A stretch of 64,000 nucleotides of DNA from CBDDKS01 sp965230335. GTDB lineage: Bacteria; Pseudomonadota; Gammaproteobacteria; Enterobacterales; Kangiellaceae. The translations under genes and the position numbers were made by a program. The notes beneath the pieces are model-generated. The model had not been told where the DNA came from, did not search any database, and saw only the letters and a program-made list of their open reading frames with translations. Every line of letters starts with the position of its first letter. Position 1 is the stretch's first letter. Shown here piece after piece: positions 8,198 through 16,500 of this stretch. The stretch lies in contig CBDDKS010000006.1 in assembly GCA_965230335.1 (NCBI GenBank), positions 2,294,001-2,358,000 on the forward strand, given 5' to 3'.

Positions 8198-9016
8198 ATG
8201 TTGAATGCAGCGCAAACCGCTTTTTTAAGTGCGGTATCAAAACTGATAAAACCTTTGGTCAAACTCTTGCCAAAGTTTGGTATCGATTATGGCACTTTTA
8301 CAGAAGTGATTCGAAAAGCCTATGTGGATGCTGTTTTTGAAGAGTTACAAGATAGTGGTAAGCGTCAAACGGTTTCCAGTGTTTCTGCGATAACCGGTTT
8401 AACCAGAAAAGAAGTGAAACGATTAAAAGAGCTAGATATGCCTGATTTGGAAGAAACACACCAGCGTTGGAATCGTTGTACCCGAGTGATTAGTGGTTGG
8501 CGCAATGATCCACGATTTCAAAATAAAGAAGGTGAAGTGCAGGCATTACCCATCGATGGAGATGAGATTTCTTTTACCAGTTTAGTCAAAAGTTATAGTG
8601 GTGATATTCCACCAACAACCATGTTATCGGTTCTTCAGGCGGCGAATAGTGTGAAGTATGAAAATGGTTTTGTTGAATTATTGCAACATGCTTATTTGCC
8701 ACAAACCGATTCAGCAGAAAACATCGATATGTTGGGCTCGGATGTTTCCGAATTGATATCAACTATCGGTCATAACCTGACTTGTCCAGTCAATCATCGT
8801 TTATTTCAAAGAAAAGTTTCCAATTATCACGTACAACCGGAAATTCTGCCAGTATTTAAAGCATTGGCTGCTAAAAAAGCACAGTTACTGCTTGAAGATT
8901 TAGATTTATTTTTATCTCACTACGAAACAGATGATAACTCAGGCACTTATGTTGCCTTAGGCATTTATTATTTTGATGAATTAAATATGAAAAACATCCA
9001 AGAGAATACATTATGA
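8198..9016 (+). CDS. DUF6502-like protein, candidate regulator, probably leaderless
   Basis: The 272-residue protein resembles the DUF6502 family: an N-terminal helix KLIKPLVKLLPKFGIDYGTFTEVIRKAYVDAVFEE, then KRQTVSSVSAITGLTRKEVKRLKEL (about residues 51-75), whose pattern looks like a helix-turn-helix. It has no signal peptide and should be cytoplasmic. The start is constrained: an in-frame TAA lies at 8174-8176, no usable earlier start exists, and there is no ribosome-binding site because the promoter -10 and operator occupy those bases, which points to a leaderless mRNA. It overlaps the next gene by four bases (ATGA). I infer, without proof, that it binds its own operator. The family match comes from recognition of the pattern, not from a search. 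Confidence 0.7.
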   Translation: MLNAAQTAFLSAVSKLIKPLVKLLPKFGIDYGTFTEVIRKAYVDAVFEELQDSGKRQTVSSVSAITGLTRKEVKRLKELDMPDLEETHQRWNRCTRVISGWRNDPRFQNKEGEVQALPIDGDEISFTSLVKSYSGDIPPTTMLSVLQAANSVKYENGFVELLQHAYLPQTDSAENIDMLGSDVSELISTIGHNLTCPVNHRLFQRKVSNYHVQPEILPVFKALAAKKAQLLLEDLDLFLSHYETDDNSGTYVALGIYYFDELNMKNIQENTL

Positions 9017-11154
9017 AACAACGCATTTACCAGTACATTACAGTTTTATCTTTATGCATGAGCTTATGGGCTTGTGGTGGTAGTGCCGGCATTAGCGGGA
9101 CAGGATTTAAATCAAAAGGAACCGTTGATCGAATTACAAAACAAGGGGAAATGACGAATATTCTGGTGAATGGCATCGAATTTAGTATTGATTCAGCATC
9201 GATATTATCTGATGGGAATAGTGTCAGTGAATCAGAAATTAAGCAGGGAATTATTGTTACGGTGAGTGGTACTGTTAATGATGATGATACCGGTGTTGCG
9301 ACAGAAGTGCAGTTGGATAATACTTTGTCAGGTCCTATTACACAGATTGTTGAAAGTGATGATGGCTCAGAAATCATATTAACTATCTTAGGACAAAAGA
9401 TTATTGTTAATTCTAATTCGACTATTTTTTCTGATGTCACGTTTGGTACTTTATCAGTGAGTGACCTTGTTGAGGTGAGTGGTTTCTTAAATACGACCTC
9501 ACCCAGTCTGGCAACCAGAATAGAAAGAGAGGGAAGCTTTATCCCTAATCAAAGCAGTGTAGGCATTAGTGGTGAAATCATTGGATTAACTGAGTCACAA
9601 TTTATGTTGGGTGAACTAACGGTTGATTTTTCTTCGGCAGATCTTTCTGGCTTAGGTAATGAAATTTTAAGAAATGGTTTAACCATAGAAATTGAAGGCA
9701 CATTACCCTCTATGGAGAGCTTAACTGTTTCAGCGACTCATATAACACTGGATATTCCCTCCTTGTTGAGTAATGAACAAAATGTGTTGTTGAGTGGTAT
9801 CATTACTGAGTTTGTCAGTAATGCAGATTTTGAAATCCTGGGGCAACCAGTAGATGCTTCAAATGCTGTATTGTTACCCGGTAATTTACAGCTGGGTGAT
9901 GGAGTTCAGGTTAATATTAATGGCAGAATTGTTGATGGCATTATTATAGCGGACGAAATTGAATCTCGTGATGGACGCATTAGATTAGGCGCGAGTATTC
10001 AATCGATAGAAACACTTGAAGACTCAACAAGAATCACTCTTGAATTTGTGAATGGAACAGTAGATTTTATAGTAAATGCGAGAACCCTTCTGAATGATTC
10101 AACAGCTACTTTTGCATCATTAACTCTTGATAATCTTCAAGTCAATGACTTTGTTATTGTCAGAGGGTTTATGGATGATAATACAATTATTGCTACAGAT
10201 TTGTTATTAACTGAAGATGGCGATCAAATCATCCATGGTCCTATCGAAAGTTTTGTGAGCGGTGAATCGGTGACAGTGTTTGGTTTGACTTATTCAACAC
10301 TAGGGGCAACCTTTGAAGATCAAAATGAACAAATGATCGAATCACCTACTTTTTATTCGGAACTCGATATTGGAGAGTTTATAGAAATCAATGATAATGC
10401 CATATCCGATGGTATTGCCGATACAGTGGAATTTGAAACAACCAATATTTTTGTTAGTGTTTTACTGATTGGCGATGGACCTATAGTGATAGGTTCAGGT
10501 TTTGCAATCACTGAACAAAGAACACTGAATACTTTTTCCAAAGTGAGCCTGGATGCAGGCATTATAGAAGAAGTGACCATACTTGACTGTGATCATTCTG
10601 TCTCTATTACAGCGGATGATAATATTGTTCCGCTCATTTCTACCAATATTTCCAATGGTACTTTAACTGTGAGTAACAGTAATAGCGCTCTTATTGCAAC
10701 ACCTATTGTTATTCAAATTTGTATGAGAAGCCTGATTGAAATAGACAGTAATATCACGGGTAATGTTTTAGTGAATTTACCCGTTAGTGATATTACAGCA
10801 ACTGTTTTAAGAAGTGGTGAAGATATCACTATCAATGTATCAAGTGTTTCTAGTGCGTTGACATTTGATAGCATTAGCGGTACCAACTGCCAATTTCAGG
10901 TAGGTGATGGCGATATTCTTGTCACTAGTGGAAGTTGTACCAATGTTGTCGCTGACACTAATGGTAGTGGCGATTTTTCAGCACGCAATTTTTCTGCAGT
11001 AACAACCAATGTTCATTTATCTGGGGCAGGTCATATGGATATTACCTCAGATAACGTGACAGGTAGTCTGAGTGGTTCGGGAAATTTAACAGTAAATAAT
11101 GATGCCACTGTGTCTGTTGAAAATACGGGTACAGGCAGCATTATTTTTAGATAA
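9013..11154 (+). CDS. Lipoprotein with DUF5666-like repeats and a C-terminal DUF2807 (GIN) adhesin-like domain
   Basis: A 713-residue envelope protein. Lipobox L-W-A-C with Cys21 is followed by GGSAGISGTGF, a start common in DUF5666 proteins. Residues about 30-470 contain successive OB-fold-like units of about 70 residues (ITKQGEMTNILVNGIEF, IVTVSGTVNDDDTGVATEVQL, VEVSGFLN, VQVNINGRIVDGIIIADEIES, VIVRGFMDDNTIIATDLLL), the DUF5666 pattern. From about residue 495 it matches the head-GIN/DUF2807 fold: GSGFAITEQRTLNTFSKVSLD, then ADDNIVPLISTNISNGTLTVS, then repeated GSGD/SGAG/SGSG turns of a beta-helix. Translationally coupled to the DUF6502-like gene, it is likely a surface or periplasmic product of the same regulon. 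Domain calls are by eye; ligand or partner unknown. Confidence 0.75.
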   Translation: MKQRIYQYITVLSLCMSLWACGGSAGISGTGFKSKGTVDRITKQGEMTNILVNGIEFSIDSASILSDGNSVSESEIKQGIIVTVSGTVNDDDTGVATEVQLDNTLSGPITQIVESDDGSEIILTILGQKIIVNSNSTIFSDVTFGTLSVSDLVEVSGFLNTTSPSLATRIEREGSFIPNQSSVGISGEIIGLTESQFMLGELTVDFSSADLSGLGNEILRNGLTIEIEGTLPSMESLTVSATHITLDIPSLLSNEQNVLLSGIITEFVSNADFEILGQPVDASNAVLLPGNLQLGDGVQVNINGRIVDGIIIADEIESRDGRIRLGASIQSIETLEDSTRITLEFVNGTVDFIVNARTLLNDSTATFASLTLDNLQVNDFVIVRGFMDDNTIIATDLLLTEDGDQIIHGPIESFVSGESVTVFGLTYSTLGATFEDQNEQMIESPTFYSELDIGEFIEINDNAISDGIADTVEFETTNIFVSVLLIGDGPIVIGSGFAITEQRTLNTFSKVSLDAGIIEEVTILDCDHSVSITADDNIVPLISTNISNGTLTVSNSNSALIATPIVIQICMRSLIEIDSNITGNVLVNLPVSDITATVLRSGEDITINVSSVSSALTFDSISGTNCQFQVGDGDILVTSGSCTNVVADTNGSGDFSARNFSAVTTNVHLSGAGHMDITSDNVTGSLSGSGNLTVNNDATVSVENTGTGSIIFR

Positions 11155-11185
11155 CATCTTCCAAATAAAAATAAGAGAAAAAACC

Positions 11186-11410
11186 ATGACCGAAGATAAA
11201 ATTAAATTTAAAATCGAAGAGCTGTTGACCAATGTGAGCAGTAGACGCATGAGAAATCCAAGAAATTTTTTTCGAAAGAAAGACATTGATCCTGATGATC
11301 ATATCGATATGCAAGAAAATAAGCATGATTCCAATGGAACGGAATATATTATCCCCAGGGAATATGAATATTATGAAGATGACGACACGACTTTTATTCG
11401 TAAAAAATAA
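11186..11410 (+). CDS. Small charged protein, third gene of the DUF6502 operon
   Basis: Unrecognised 74-residue protein, very hydrophilic, with a basic centre (SSRRMRNPRNFFRKKD) and an acidic/tyrosine-rich C-terminus (EYEYYEDDDTTFIRKK). No signal peptide or membrane segment, so cytoplasmic if expressed. I prefer the ATG at 11186, with AAGAGA upstream, over an earlier in-frame start that would overlap the preceding gene by 55 bases. It follows the lipoprotein gene by 31 bases with no terminator between, so it is probably co-transcribed. Confidence 0.6.
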   Translation: MTEDKIKFKIEELLTNVSSRRMRNPRNFFRKKDIDPDDHIDMQENKHDSNGTEYIIPREYEYYEDDDTTFIRKK

Positions 11411-11429
11411 AAGCTGTGAAAAGAAAAAG

Positions 11430-11466
11430 GTAAGATATTTTAAATCTTACAATAGATATTTTTTTC
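11430..11466. terminator. Weak hairpin between convergent genes
   Basis: Stem GTAAGAT / ATCTTAC around 7 bases, then a T-rich run starting 9 bases later (11459 onward). It sits between the 74-residue protein gene and the convergent lon gene. The stem is AT-rich and the T run is offset, so termination here is only likely. Confidence 0.45.
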
Positions 11467-11482
11467 TTATATACAACTCAGA

Positions 11483-13903
11483 TTATTTAAATATTAATTG
11501 GGCAACATCATCAAAGTGATCCACAAAATGGATTTTTATGCCACTACGAATATGTTTGGGTAATTCTTCATAATCACCAATACAGGCATGAGGCAATAAA
11601 ATTTCTTTAATTTTTGCACGCTTGGCGGCAATAATCTTTTCACGAATACCCCCTACCGACAGCACATTCCCGGTTAAGGTTAATTCTCCTGTCATCGCAA
11701 AACCTTTTTTAGGTGATTTATTTAACGCAAGTGATAAAAGTGCGGTTGCCATGGTAATGCCTGCACTGGGGCCATCTTTGGGGGTGGCACCTTCAGGAAC
11801 ATGTAAATGAATAAAAGTATTGTCGAAGGTATTTTCATCGGCACCATATTTTTTCAGATTGGCTGCTATGTAGGCATAAGCAATTTCAGCCGATTCTTTC
11901 ATCACCTCACCCAGTTTTCCGGTGAGTTTAAATCCTCGATTGTTACTATGGATAACAGCGGCTTCAATATTTAATGTTGAACCACCTAATGCTGTCCATG
12001 CCAGACCGGTGATAACCCCTACTTGATTATTCGGAGTTTCTTGTTGGAACCAGGGAGCACCAAGATAATCGGTAATATTATTTTTGGAAATAGAGACTTT
12101 TTTCTTTTTCTTGGAAACGATCTCAACGACGGCCTGTCGTGCAATACGACCTAATTGTTTTTCTAAATTTCTGACACCTGCTTCACGGGCATAATCTTCA
12201 ATAATTTTTCGTAACCCACTGTCGGTTAAGTTAATCTGGCTGGCTTTGAGGCCACAGCGTTGACGTTTTTTAGGCCAGAGATACTGTTTGGCAATGGCCA
12301 TTTTTTCTTCGGTAATGTAACCTGATAAACGAATGGTTTCCATACGATCCAGTAAAGGACGCGGAATGGTATCCAATTGGTTGGCTGTACAAATAAATAA
12401 AATTTTGGAGAGATCAAAGCGAACATCCAAATAGTGATCAAGAAATTCAGAATTTTGTTCAGGATCCAGGACTTCCAATAATGCAGATGCAGGGTCACCT
12501 TGATAAGAAGCACCAATTTTATCGATTTCATCCAGCATGACCACCGGATTGGCAGATTCGGTTTCTCTTAATGCCTGAATAAATTTACCAGGCATGGCTC
12601 CAATATAGGTTCTTCTGTGCCCTTTTATTTCTGCTTCATCACGCATGCCACCCAAAGAAAAACGGAAAAATTTTCGACCTAACGCATTAGCAATCGAACG
12701 GCCAATGGATGTTTTACCGACACCAGGAGGTCCTACAAGCAGTAAAATAGAACCGGCAATTTCACCTGTGAGCGCACCCACTGCCAGAAATTCAACAATA
12801 CGATCTTTGACGTCTTCCAGACCGGCATGATCTTTATTGAGCTCTCTGCGTGCCCGTCTTAAATCCAGTTTGTCTTTCGTATGTATTCCCCAAGGCAGAG
12901 TGGTAATAATGTCAAGATAATTACGAGTTACCGCATACTCTGGGGAACCTTGCTCCAGCACAGACAGTTTATCCATTTCATCGTCAATTTTCTTTTTGGG
13001 TGATTCTGGTATTGTGAGAGGTTCCAAACGTTTTTTGAATCGTTCAATGTCAGCCGTTTTATCATCTTTGGCTATACCTAATTCTTTTTGAATGGCTTTT
13101 AATTGTTCACGTAGAAAAAACTTTCTTTGATGTTCGCTGAGTCTTTCTTCCACCTGTCTTTGAATTTGAGATTGAAGCTGTGCGACTTCAAGCTCATTTT
13201 TAATCATCACCAGTACTTTTTCCATACGCTTACGCAGATGAACCTGTTCTAGTACATCTTGTAATGATTCGCGTGTTGCGGTGGTTAAACTTGCCGCAAA
13301 ATCTGTCAAAGGTGAGGGTTCGTTGGGATTAAAACGGTTGAGGAAAAACTTCAGCTCTTCACTGTACAGTGGATTTAAAGGCACCAGTTCCTTGAGGGTG
13401 TTAATAATAGCAATGGCATAGGCTTTTAGTTCTTCAGGATTGACATATTCAGGTTCTTCGGGGTATTCAACCCGTGCAATAAAAGGCGGTTCTTCTGTTA
13501 ACCATTTTACAATACGAAAACGTTGCACGCCTTCAGCAATAAATTGTATTTTTCCGGCAGACAGTACTGGATGATGAATACGCACCAATGTACCAATCGA
13601 GAAAAACTCTTCCGGAGATGAGTTTTCCGGTTGTGGATTACGAACCAGGGTTAAACCGGCCAGTTTATGCTCTGTGTCTGCAATGTATTCGATCGTATCG
13701 CGCCAAACTTCTTCATTCATAAGAATGGGTAAAGTCTGGGGAGGAAAGAAAGGTCTCTCTGATAAAGGTAGCAGGCAAATTTCGGTTGGTAGCAGATTTT
13801 CGTGAGCAGCAATCTCTAAAGAGGAGGAACTGGTATCGACAGAAATTTCTATATCAGAATCACTAAAATCATTTAGATCGTCTAAATCATGATCATCAAT
13901 CAT
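11483..13903 (-). CDS. lon: ATP-dependent protease Lon
   Basis: Cytoplasmic AAA+ serine protease of 806 residues (E. coli Lon 784) that degrades misfolded and regulatory proteins. An N-terminal substrate-binding domain (LLPLSERPFFPPQTLPILM) follows a 40-residue acidic, Ser-rich extension. Walker A GPPGVGKT is at residues 391-398, Walker B VMLDEIDK follows, and the sensor region FICTANQLDTIPRPLLDRME is intact. The protease domain has the Ser/Lys dyad: Ser713 in PKDGPSAG and Lys756 in GGIREKIIAAK. The N-terminal region and overall sequence resemble the second type of Lon found in several gammaproteobacteria more than the classical E. coli enzyme, so another lon copy may exist elsewhere. No clp genes are adjacent. 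Confidence 0.97.
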   Translation of the reverse strand: MIDDHDLDDLNDFSDSDIEISVDTSSSSLEIAAHENLLPTEICLLPLSERPFFPPQTLPILMNEEVWRDTIEYIADTEHKLAGLTLVRNPQPENSSPEEFFSIGTLVRIHHPVLSAGKIQFIAEGVQRFRIVKWLTEEPPFIARVEYPEEPEYVNPEELKAYAIAIINTLKELVPLNPLYSEELKFFLNRFNPNEPSPLTDFAASLTTATRESLQDVLEQVHLRKRMEKVLVMIKNELEVAQLQSQIQRQVEERLSEHQRKFFLREQLKAIQKELGIAKDDKTADIERFKKRLEPLTIPESPKKKIDDEMDKLSVLEQGSPEYAVTRNYLDIITTLPWGIHTKDKLDLRRARRELNKDHAGLEDVKDRIVEFLAVGALTGEIAGSILLLVGPPGVGKTSIGRSIANALGRKFFRFSLGGMRDEAEIKGHRRTYIGAMPGKFIQALRETESANPVVMLDEIDKIGASYQGDPASALLEVLDPEQNSEFLDHYLDVRFDLSKILFICTANQLDTIPRPLLDRMETIRLSGYITEEKMAIAKQYLWPKKRQRCGLKASQINLTDSGLRKIIEDYAREAGVRNLEKQLGRIARQAVVEIVSKKKKKVSISKNNITDYLGAPWFQQETPNNQVGVITGLAWTALGGSTLNIEAAVIHSNNRGFKLTGKLGEVMKESAEIAYAYIAANLKKYGADENTFDNTFIHLHVPEGATPKDGPSAGITMATALLSLALNKSPKKGFAMTGELTLTGNVLSVGGIREKIIAAKRAKIKEILLPHACIGDYEELPKHIRSGIKIHFVDHFDDVAQLIFK

Positions 13904-13946
13904 AAGTTATTAACTTGTTGTTTGTAATGTGGACTTGATAAGCCAT

Positions 13947-13955
13947 AGTATAACA
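13947..13955 (-). promoter_or_regulatory. Candidate extended -10 promoter of lon
   Basis: On the minus strand this reads TGTTATACT, an extended -10 (TG-N-TATACT), with no recognisable -35. Predicted transcription start is about 35 bases before the lon ATG. A 13-bp dyad CACAAT-A-ATTGTG lies further upstream at 13989-14001. I see no heat-shock sigma-32 motif. Confidence 0.5.
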
Positions 13956-14040
13956 GTGCTTGTGTTATTTACTAGCTTTGCTGCTCTGCACAATAATTGT
14001 GTTTGTTGTGATTCTGAAACAGACCTTACATGGTTATTTA

Positions 14041-14080
14041 AAAAAGTCCAACCGAGTTATTTTACCGGGTTGGACTTTTT
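14041..14080 (-). terminator. Rho-independent terminator of gltA
   Basis: Stem AAAAAGTCCAACC / GGTTGGACTTTTT around a 14-base loop, directly after the gltA stop codon. It separates gltA from the downstream lon gene on the same strand; flanking A/T runs make it potentially bidirectional. Confidence 0.92.
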
Positions 14081-14084
14081 TCCA

Positions 14085-15374
14085 TTATCGTTGTTCTAAA
14101 GGCACATAATCTCTTTGTTCAGTGCCATTGTATAATTGACGGGGACGGCCGATTTTTTGATTGGGTTCACTGATCATTTCCATCCACTGGGCAACCCAGC
14201 CAACGGTTCTTGACAGTGCAAAAATCACGGTGAACATATTGGTAGGAATACCAATCGCCTGCAGGATAATACCCGAGTAAAAATCAACATTAGGATATAA
14301 TTTACGTTGTATAAAGTAGTCGTCTTCCAAAGCAATTTTTTCAAGTTCCATAGCCACTTTGAGTATCGGATCATCCGTTTTACCTAACTTATTCAATACA
14401 TCATGTGCACTTTCTCTTAATACACGTGAGCGAGGATCAAAGTTTTTATAAACGCGATGACCAAAGCCCATTAATCGGAAAGGATCCGACTTGTCTTTGG
14501 CTCGTTTTATGAATTCTGGAATTCTGGAAACATCGCCAATTTCTTTGAGCATATTCAGACAGGCTTCATTGGCGCCACCATGAGCCGGTCCCCACAGTGA
14601 AGCGATACCGGCAGCAATACAGGCAAAAGGATTAGCACCCGATGAACCCGCCAGCCTTACTGTAGAGGTTGAGCAGTTTTGTTCATGATCCGCATGTAGT
14701 GTGAAGATACGATCCATGGCTTTAACAACCACAGGATCAGGTCTTTCATCATGAGATGGCATGGAAAACATCTGATGCAAAAAGTTTTCGGCGTAAGACA
14801 TTTCATTACGAGGATAAACGATAGGGAAGCCATTGGAGTACCGATAGCAGAGAGCGGCTATGGTAGGTACTTTGGCAATCAGACGAAATGCACTGCGACG
14901 TCGATGTTCAGGATTATTAATATCCAGGGAGTCGTGATAAAAAGCAGATAATGCACCAACGGTACCGACCATAATAGCCATAGGATGAGCATCACGTCGG
15001 AATCCCATTAAAAATTTGGTCAGTTGCTCGTGCAACATGGTATGACTGTTGATTTCACCAACAAATTCATCATGCTCGGCTTTATTGGGCAGCTCACCAT
15101 TAATCAATAAATAGCAGACATCCATATAGTCAGAATGGGCAGCCAAATCATCAATGGCATAACCCCGATAAAGTAACTGGCCTTTTTCTCCATTAATAAA
15201 AGTGATTTTTGATTCACAGGCCGCAGTAGACATAAACCCTGGGTCATAAGTAAAGACACCATGTTTTACAAGTTGCGATACATCAATAACATCTTTACCT
15301 AACGTAGGGCTGTATACTGGGAGTTCTATTTCTTCACCTGTGTGTAAAGTCAGCTTTGCAGTTTTGTTGGTCAT
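14085..15374 (-). CDS. gltA: Citrate synthase
   Basis: Condenses acetyl-CoA and oxaloacetate to citrate, the first TCA-cycle step. The 429-residue product matches the hexameric type II bacterial enzyme in length and has the N-terminal small domain (AKLTLHTGEEIELPV) missing from short types. Catalytic residues are present: His265 (WGPAHGGANEA), His306 (GFGHRVYKNFDPRS) and Asp364 (VDFYSG). I chose ATG 15374 (MTNKTAK) over an ATG 18 bases earlier because GGAG stands seven bases upstream and the protein then begins like its relatives. It is divergent from sdhC, as in E. coli, with about 400 bp of shared control DNA. Confidence 0.97.
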   Translation of the reverse strand: MTNKTAKLTLHTGEEIELPVYSPTLGKDVIDVSQLVKHGVFTYDPGFMSTAACESKITFINGEKGQLLYRGYAIDDLAAHSDYMDVCYLLINGELPNKAEHDEFVGEINSHTMLHEQLTKFLMGFRRDAHPMAIMVGTVGALSAFYHDSLDINNPEHRRRSAFRLIAKVPTIAALCYRYSNGFPIVYPRNEMSYAENFLHQMFSMPSHDERPDPVVVKAMDRIFTLHADHEQNCSTSTVRLAGSSGANPFACIAAGIASLWGPAHGGANEACLNMLKEIGDVSRIPEFIKRAKDKSDPFRLMGFGHRVYKNFDPRSRVLRESAHDVLNKLGKTDDPILKVAMELEKIALEDDYFIQRKLYPNVDFYSGIILQAIGIPTNMFTVIFALSRTVGWVAQWMEMISEPNQKIGRPRQLYNGTEQRDYVPLEQR

Positions 15375-15781
15375 AGTACAGCTCCATATCACTGAGGTTA
15401 ATTGGGCATAAATGTTAAGTTTAACAATACCTGTGTTTAAAGTCTTTACCTATCTCAAAATAGATTAATTGTCTGCCCTGTTCTTTAAAGATACATAATT
15501 TCAGCAGAAGAGAGATATTTCTTTCATCAATAAAATTTAATTTTAAAAGCCATTTGTCAATATAAGAGAGCGTAGATATAATTCGCATTTTATTATGTGA
15601 CATGCACTTAGCGCTTTTCTTTACTATAGTCTAAAAAATACTTTACATTTTTTCTGAACAAAACAATGTTGATTGATGTGAATGTCAATTGACACCAATA
15701 TAAAATAATGACGCTATTGAGTGTCTATTTAACTTTAATATTTATTTTAACTTTAACATCCATATAGTGACAGAGACCATT
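15375..15781. promoter_or_regulatory. Divergent control region between gltA and sdhC
   Basis: About 400 AT-rich bases with no credible gene. It holds a perfect 12-bp palindrome TGTCAATTGACA (15683-15694), a plausible operator about 90 bases before sdhC and carrying a TTGACA-like -35 on each strand, although no well-spaced -10 follows. The sequence TATAGT on the minus strand (15628-15623) could be a gltA -10. No regulator can be named. Confidence 0.45.
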
Positions 15782-16159
15782 GTGAATAAACAACGCCCTG
15801 TAAATCTCGACTTGTTATCGATGCGATTTCCGATAACGGCTATTTCATCCATACTACACCGAATTACTGGAGTGCTACTGTTTTTGGGTGTTCCCTTTTT
15901 GTTGTGGTTGCTCAGTTTATCCTTGAAGTCCAACGAAGGGTTTAATCAGGCTTATGCTGTGATTTTTGACTCTTTTTTAGGTTCCTTTTTATTTTGGGCT
16001 GTTTTATCGTCACTGGCTTATCATGTGGTTGCCGGTATTCGCCATTTATTGATGGATATGGGAATCGGTGAAACATTAGCTGGCGGTATTTTAGGTTCTC
16101 AAATCATCTTGTTTTTGGGTGTGTGTTTATCAATTGTGTTAGGAGTGTGGATATGGTAA
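15782..16159 (+). CDS. sdhC: Succinate dehydrogenase cytochrome b556 subunit
   Basis: Membrane anchor subunit of complex II (125 residues) that helps bind heme b and ubiquinone. The family signature NKQRPVNLDLLSMRFPITAISSILHRITGVLLF is at the N-terminus, and three membrane helices follow; the heme-ligand helix contains AYHVVAGIRHLLMD. I chose GTG 15782, preceded by GAGACC, which gives the usual MNKQRPVNLDL start; a GTG 15 bases earlier lacks a ribosome-binding site. First gene of an eight-gene run sdhCDAB-sucABCD; overlaps sdhD by seven bases. Confidence 0.95.
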   Translation: MNKQRPVNLDLLSMRFPITAISSILHRITGVLLFLGVPFLLWLLSLSLKSNEGFNQAYAVIFDSFLGSFLFWAVLSSLAYHVVAGIRHLLMDMGIGETLAGGILGSQIILFLGVCLSIVLGVWIW

Positions 16160-16500
16160 CAACAGTCACCAGTTTAGGACGCAGCGGTTTACATGATTGG
16201 TTTGTACAACGACTGAGCGCCGTTGTCATGACCTGTTATGCCATTTATATGACTTATTTCGTCATCACAACACCTGAGCTTGGTTATGTTGAATGGTCTG
16301 CTTTATTTAGTGGTTTGTTCTTTAAAGTGTTTACGATTATCACGCTGTTAATGGTGAGTTTACATATGTGGGTGGGGTTGTGGATTGTCGCAACCGATTA
16401 TATTAAACCGGTCATGTTACGAATTATTTTTCAAGCCCTGGTCATGGTTGTTTGTCTTGCCATGATTCTTTGGGGCGCTTTAATAGTGTGGGGTCTTTAA
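16153..16500 (+). CDS. sdhD: Succinate dehydrogenase membrane anchor subunit
   Basis: Second membrane anchor of complex II, 115 residues with three hydrophobic helices. TSLGRSGLHDWFVQRLSAVVM is the conserved entry segment with the Arg/Ser residues near the quinone site, and HMWVGLWIVATDYIKP contains the conserved His and Asp-Tyr of the family. ATG 16153 is preceded by AGGAG ten bases upstream and lies inside the end of sdhC, which implies translational coupling. Its stop codon abuts the sdhA start. Confidence 0.95.
   Translation: MVTTVTSLGRSGLHDWFVQRLSAVVMTCYAIYMTYFVITTPELGYVEWSALFSGLFFKVFTIITLLMVSLHMWVGLWIVATDYIKPVMLRIIFQALVMVVCLAMILWGALIVWGL

Noticed and set aside
15421..15603. 60-residue minus-strand reading frame between gltA and sdhC
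   Set aside because: AT-rich, no ribosome-binding site, no recognisable features, and it occupies the expected gltA promoter region.
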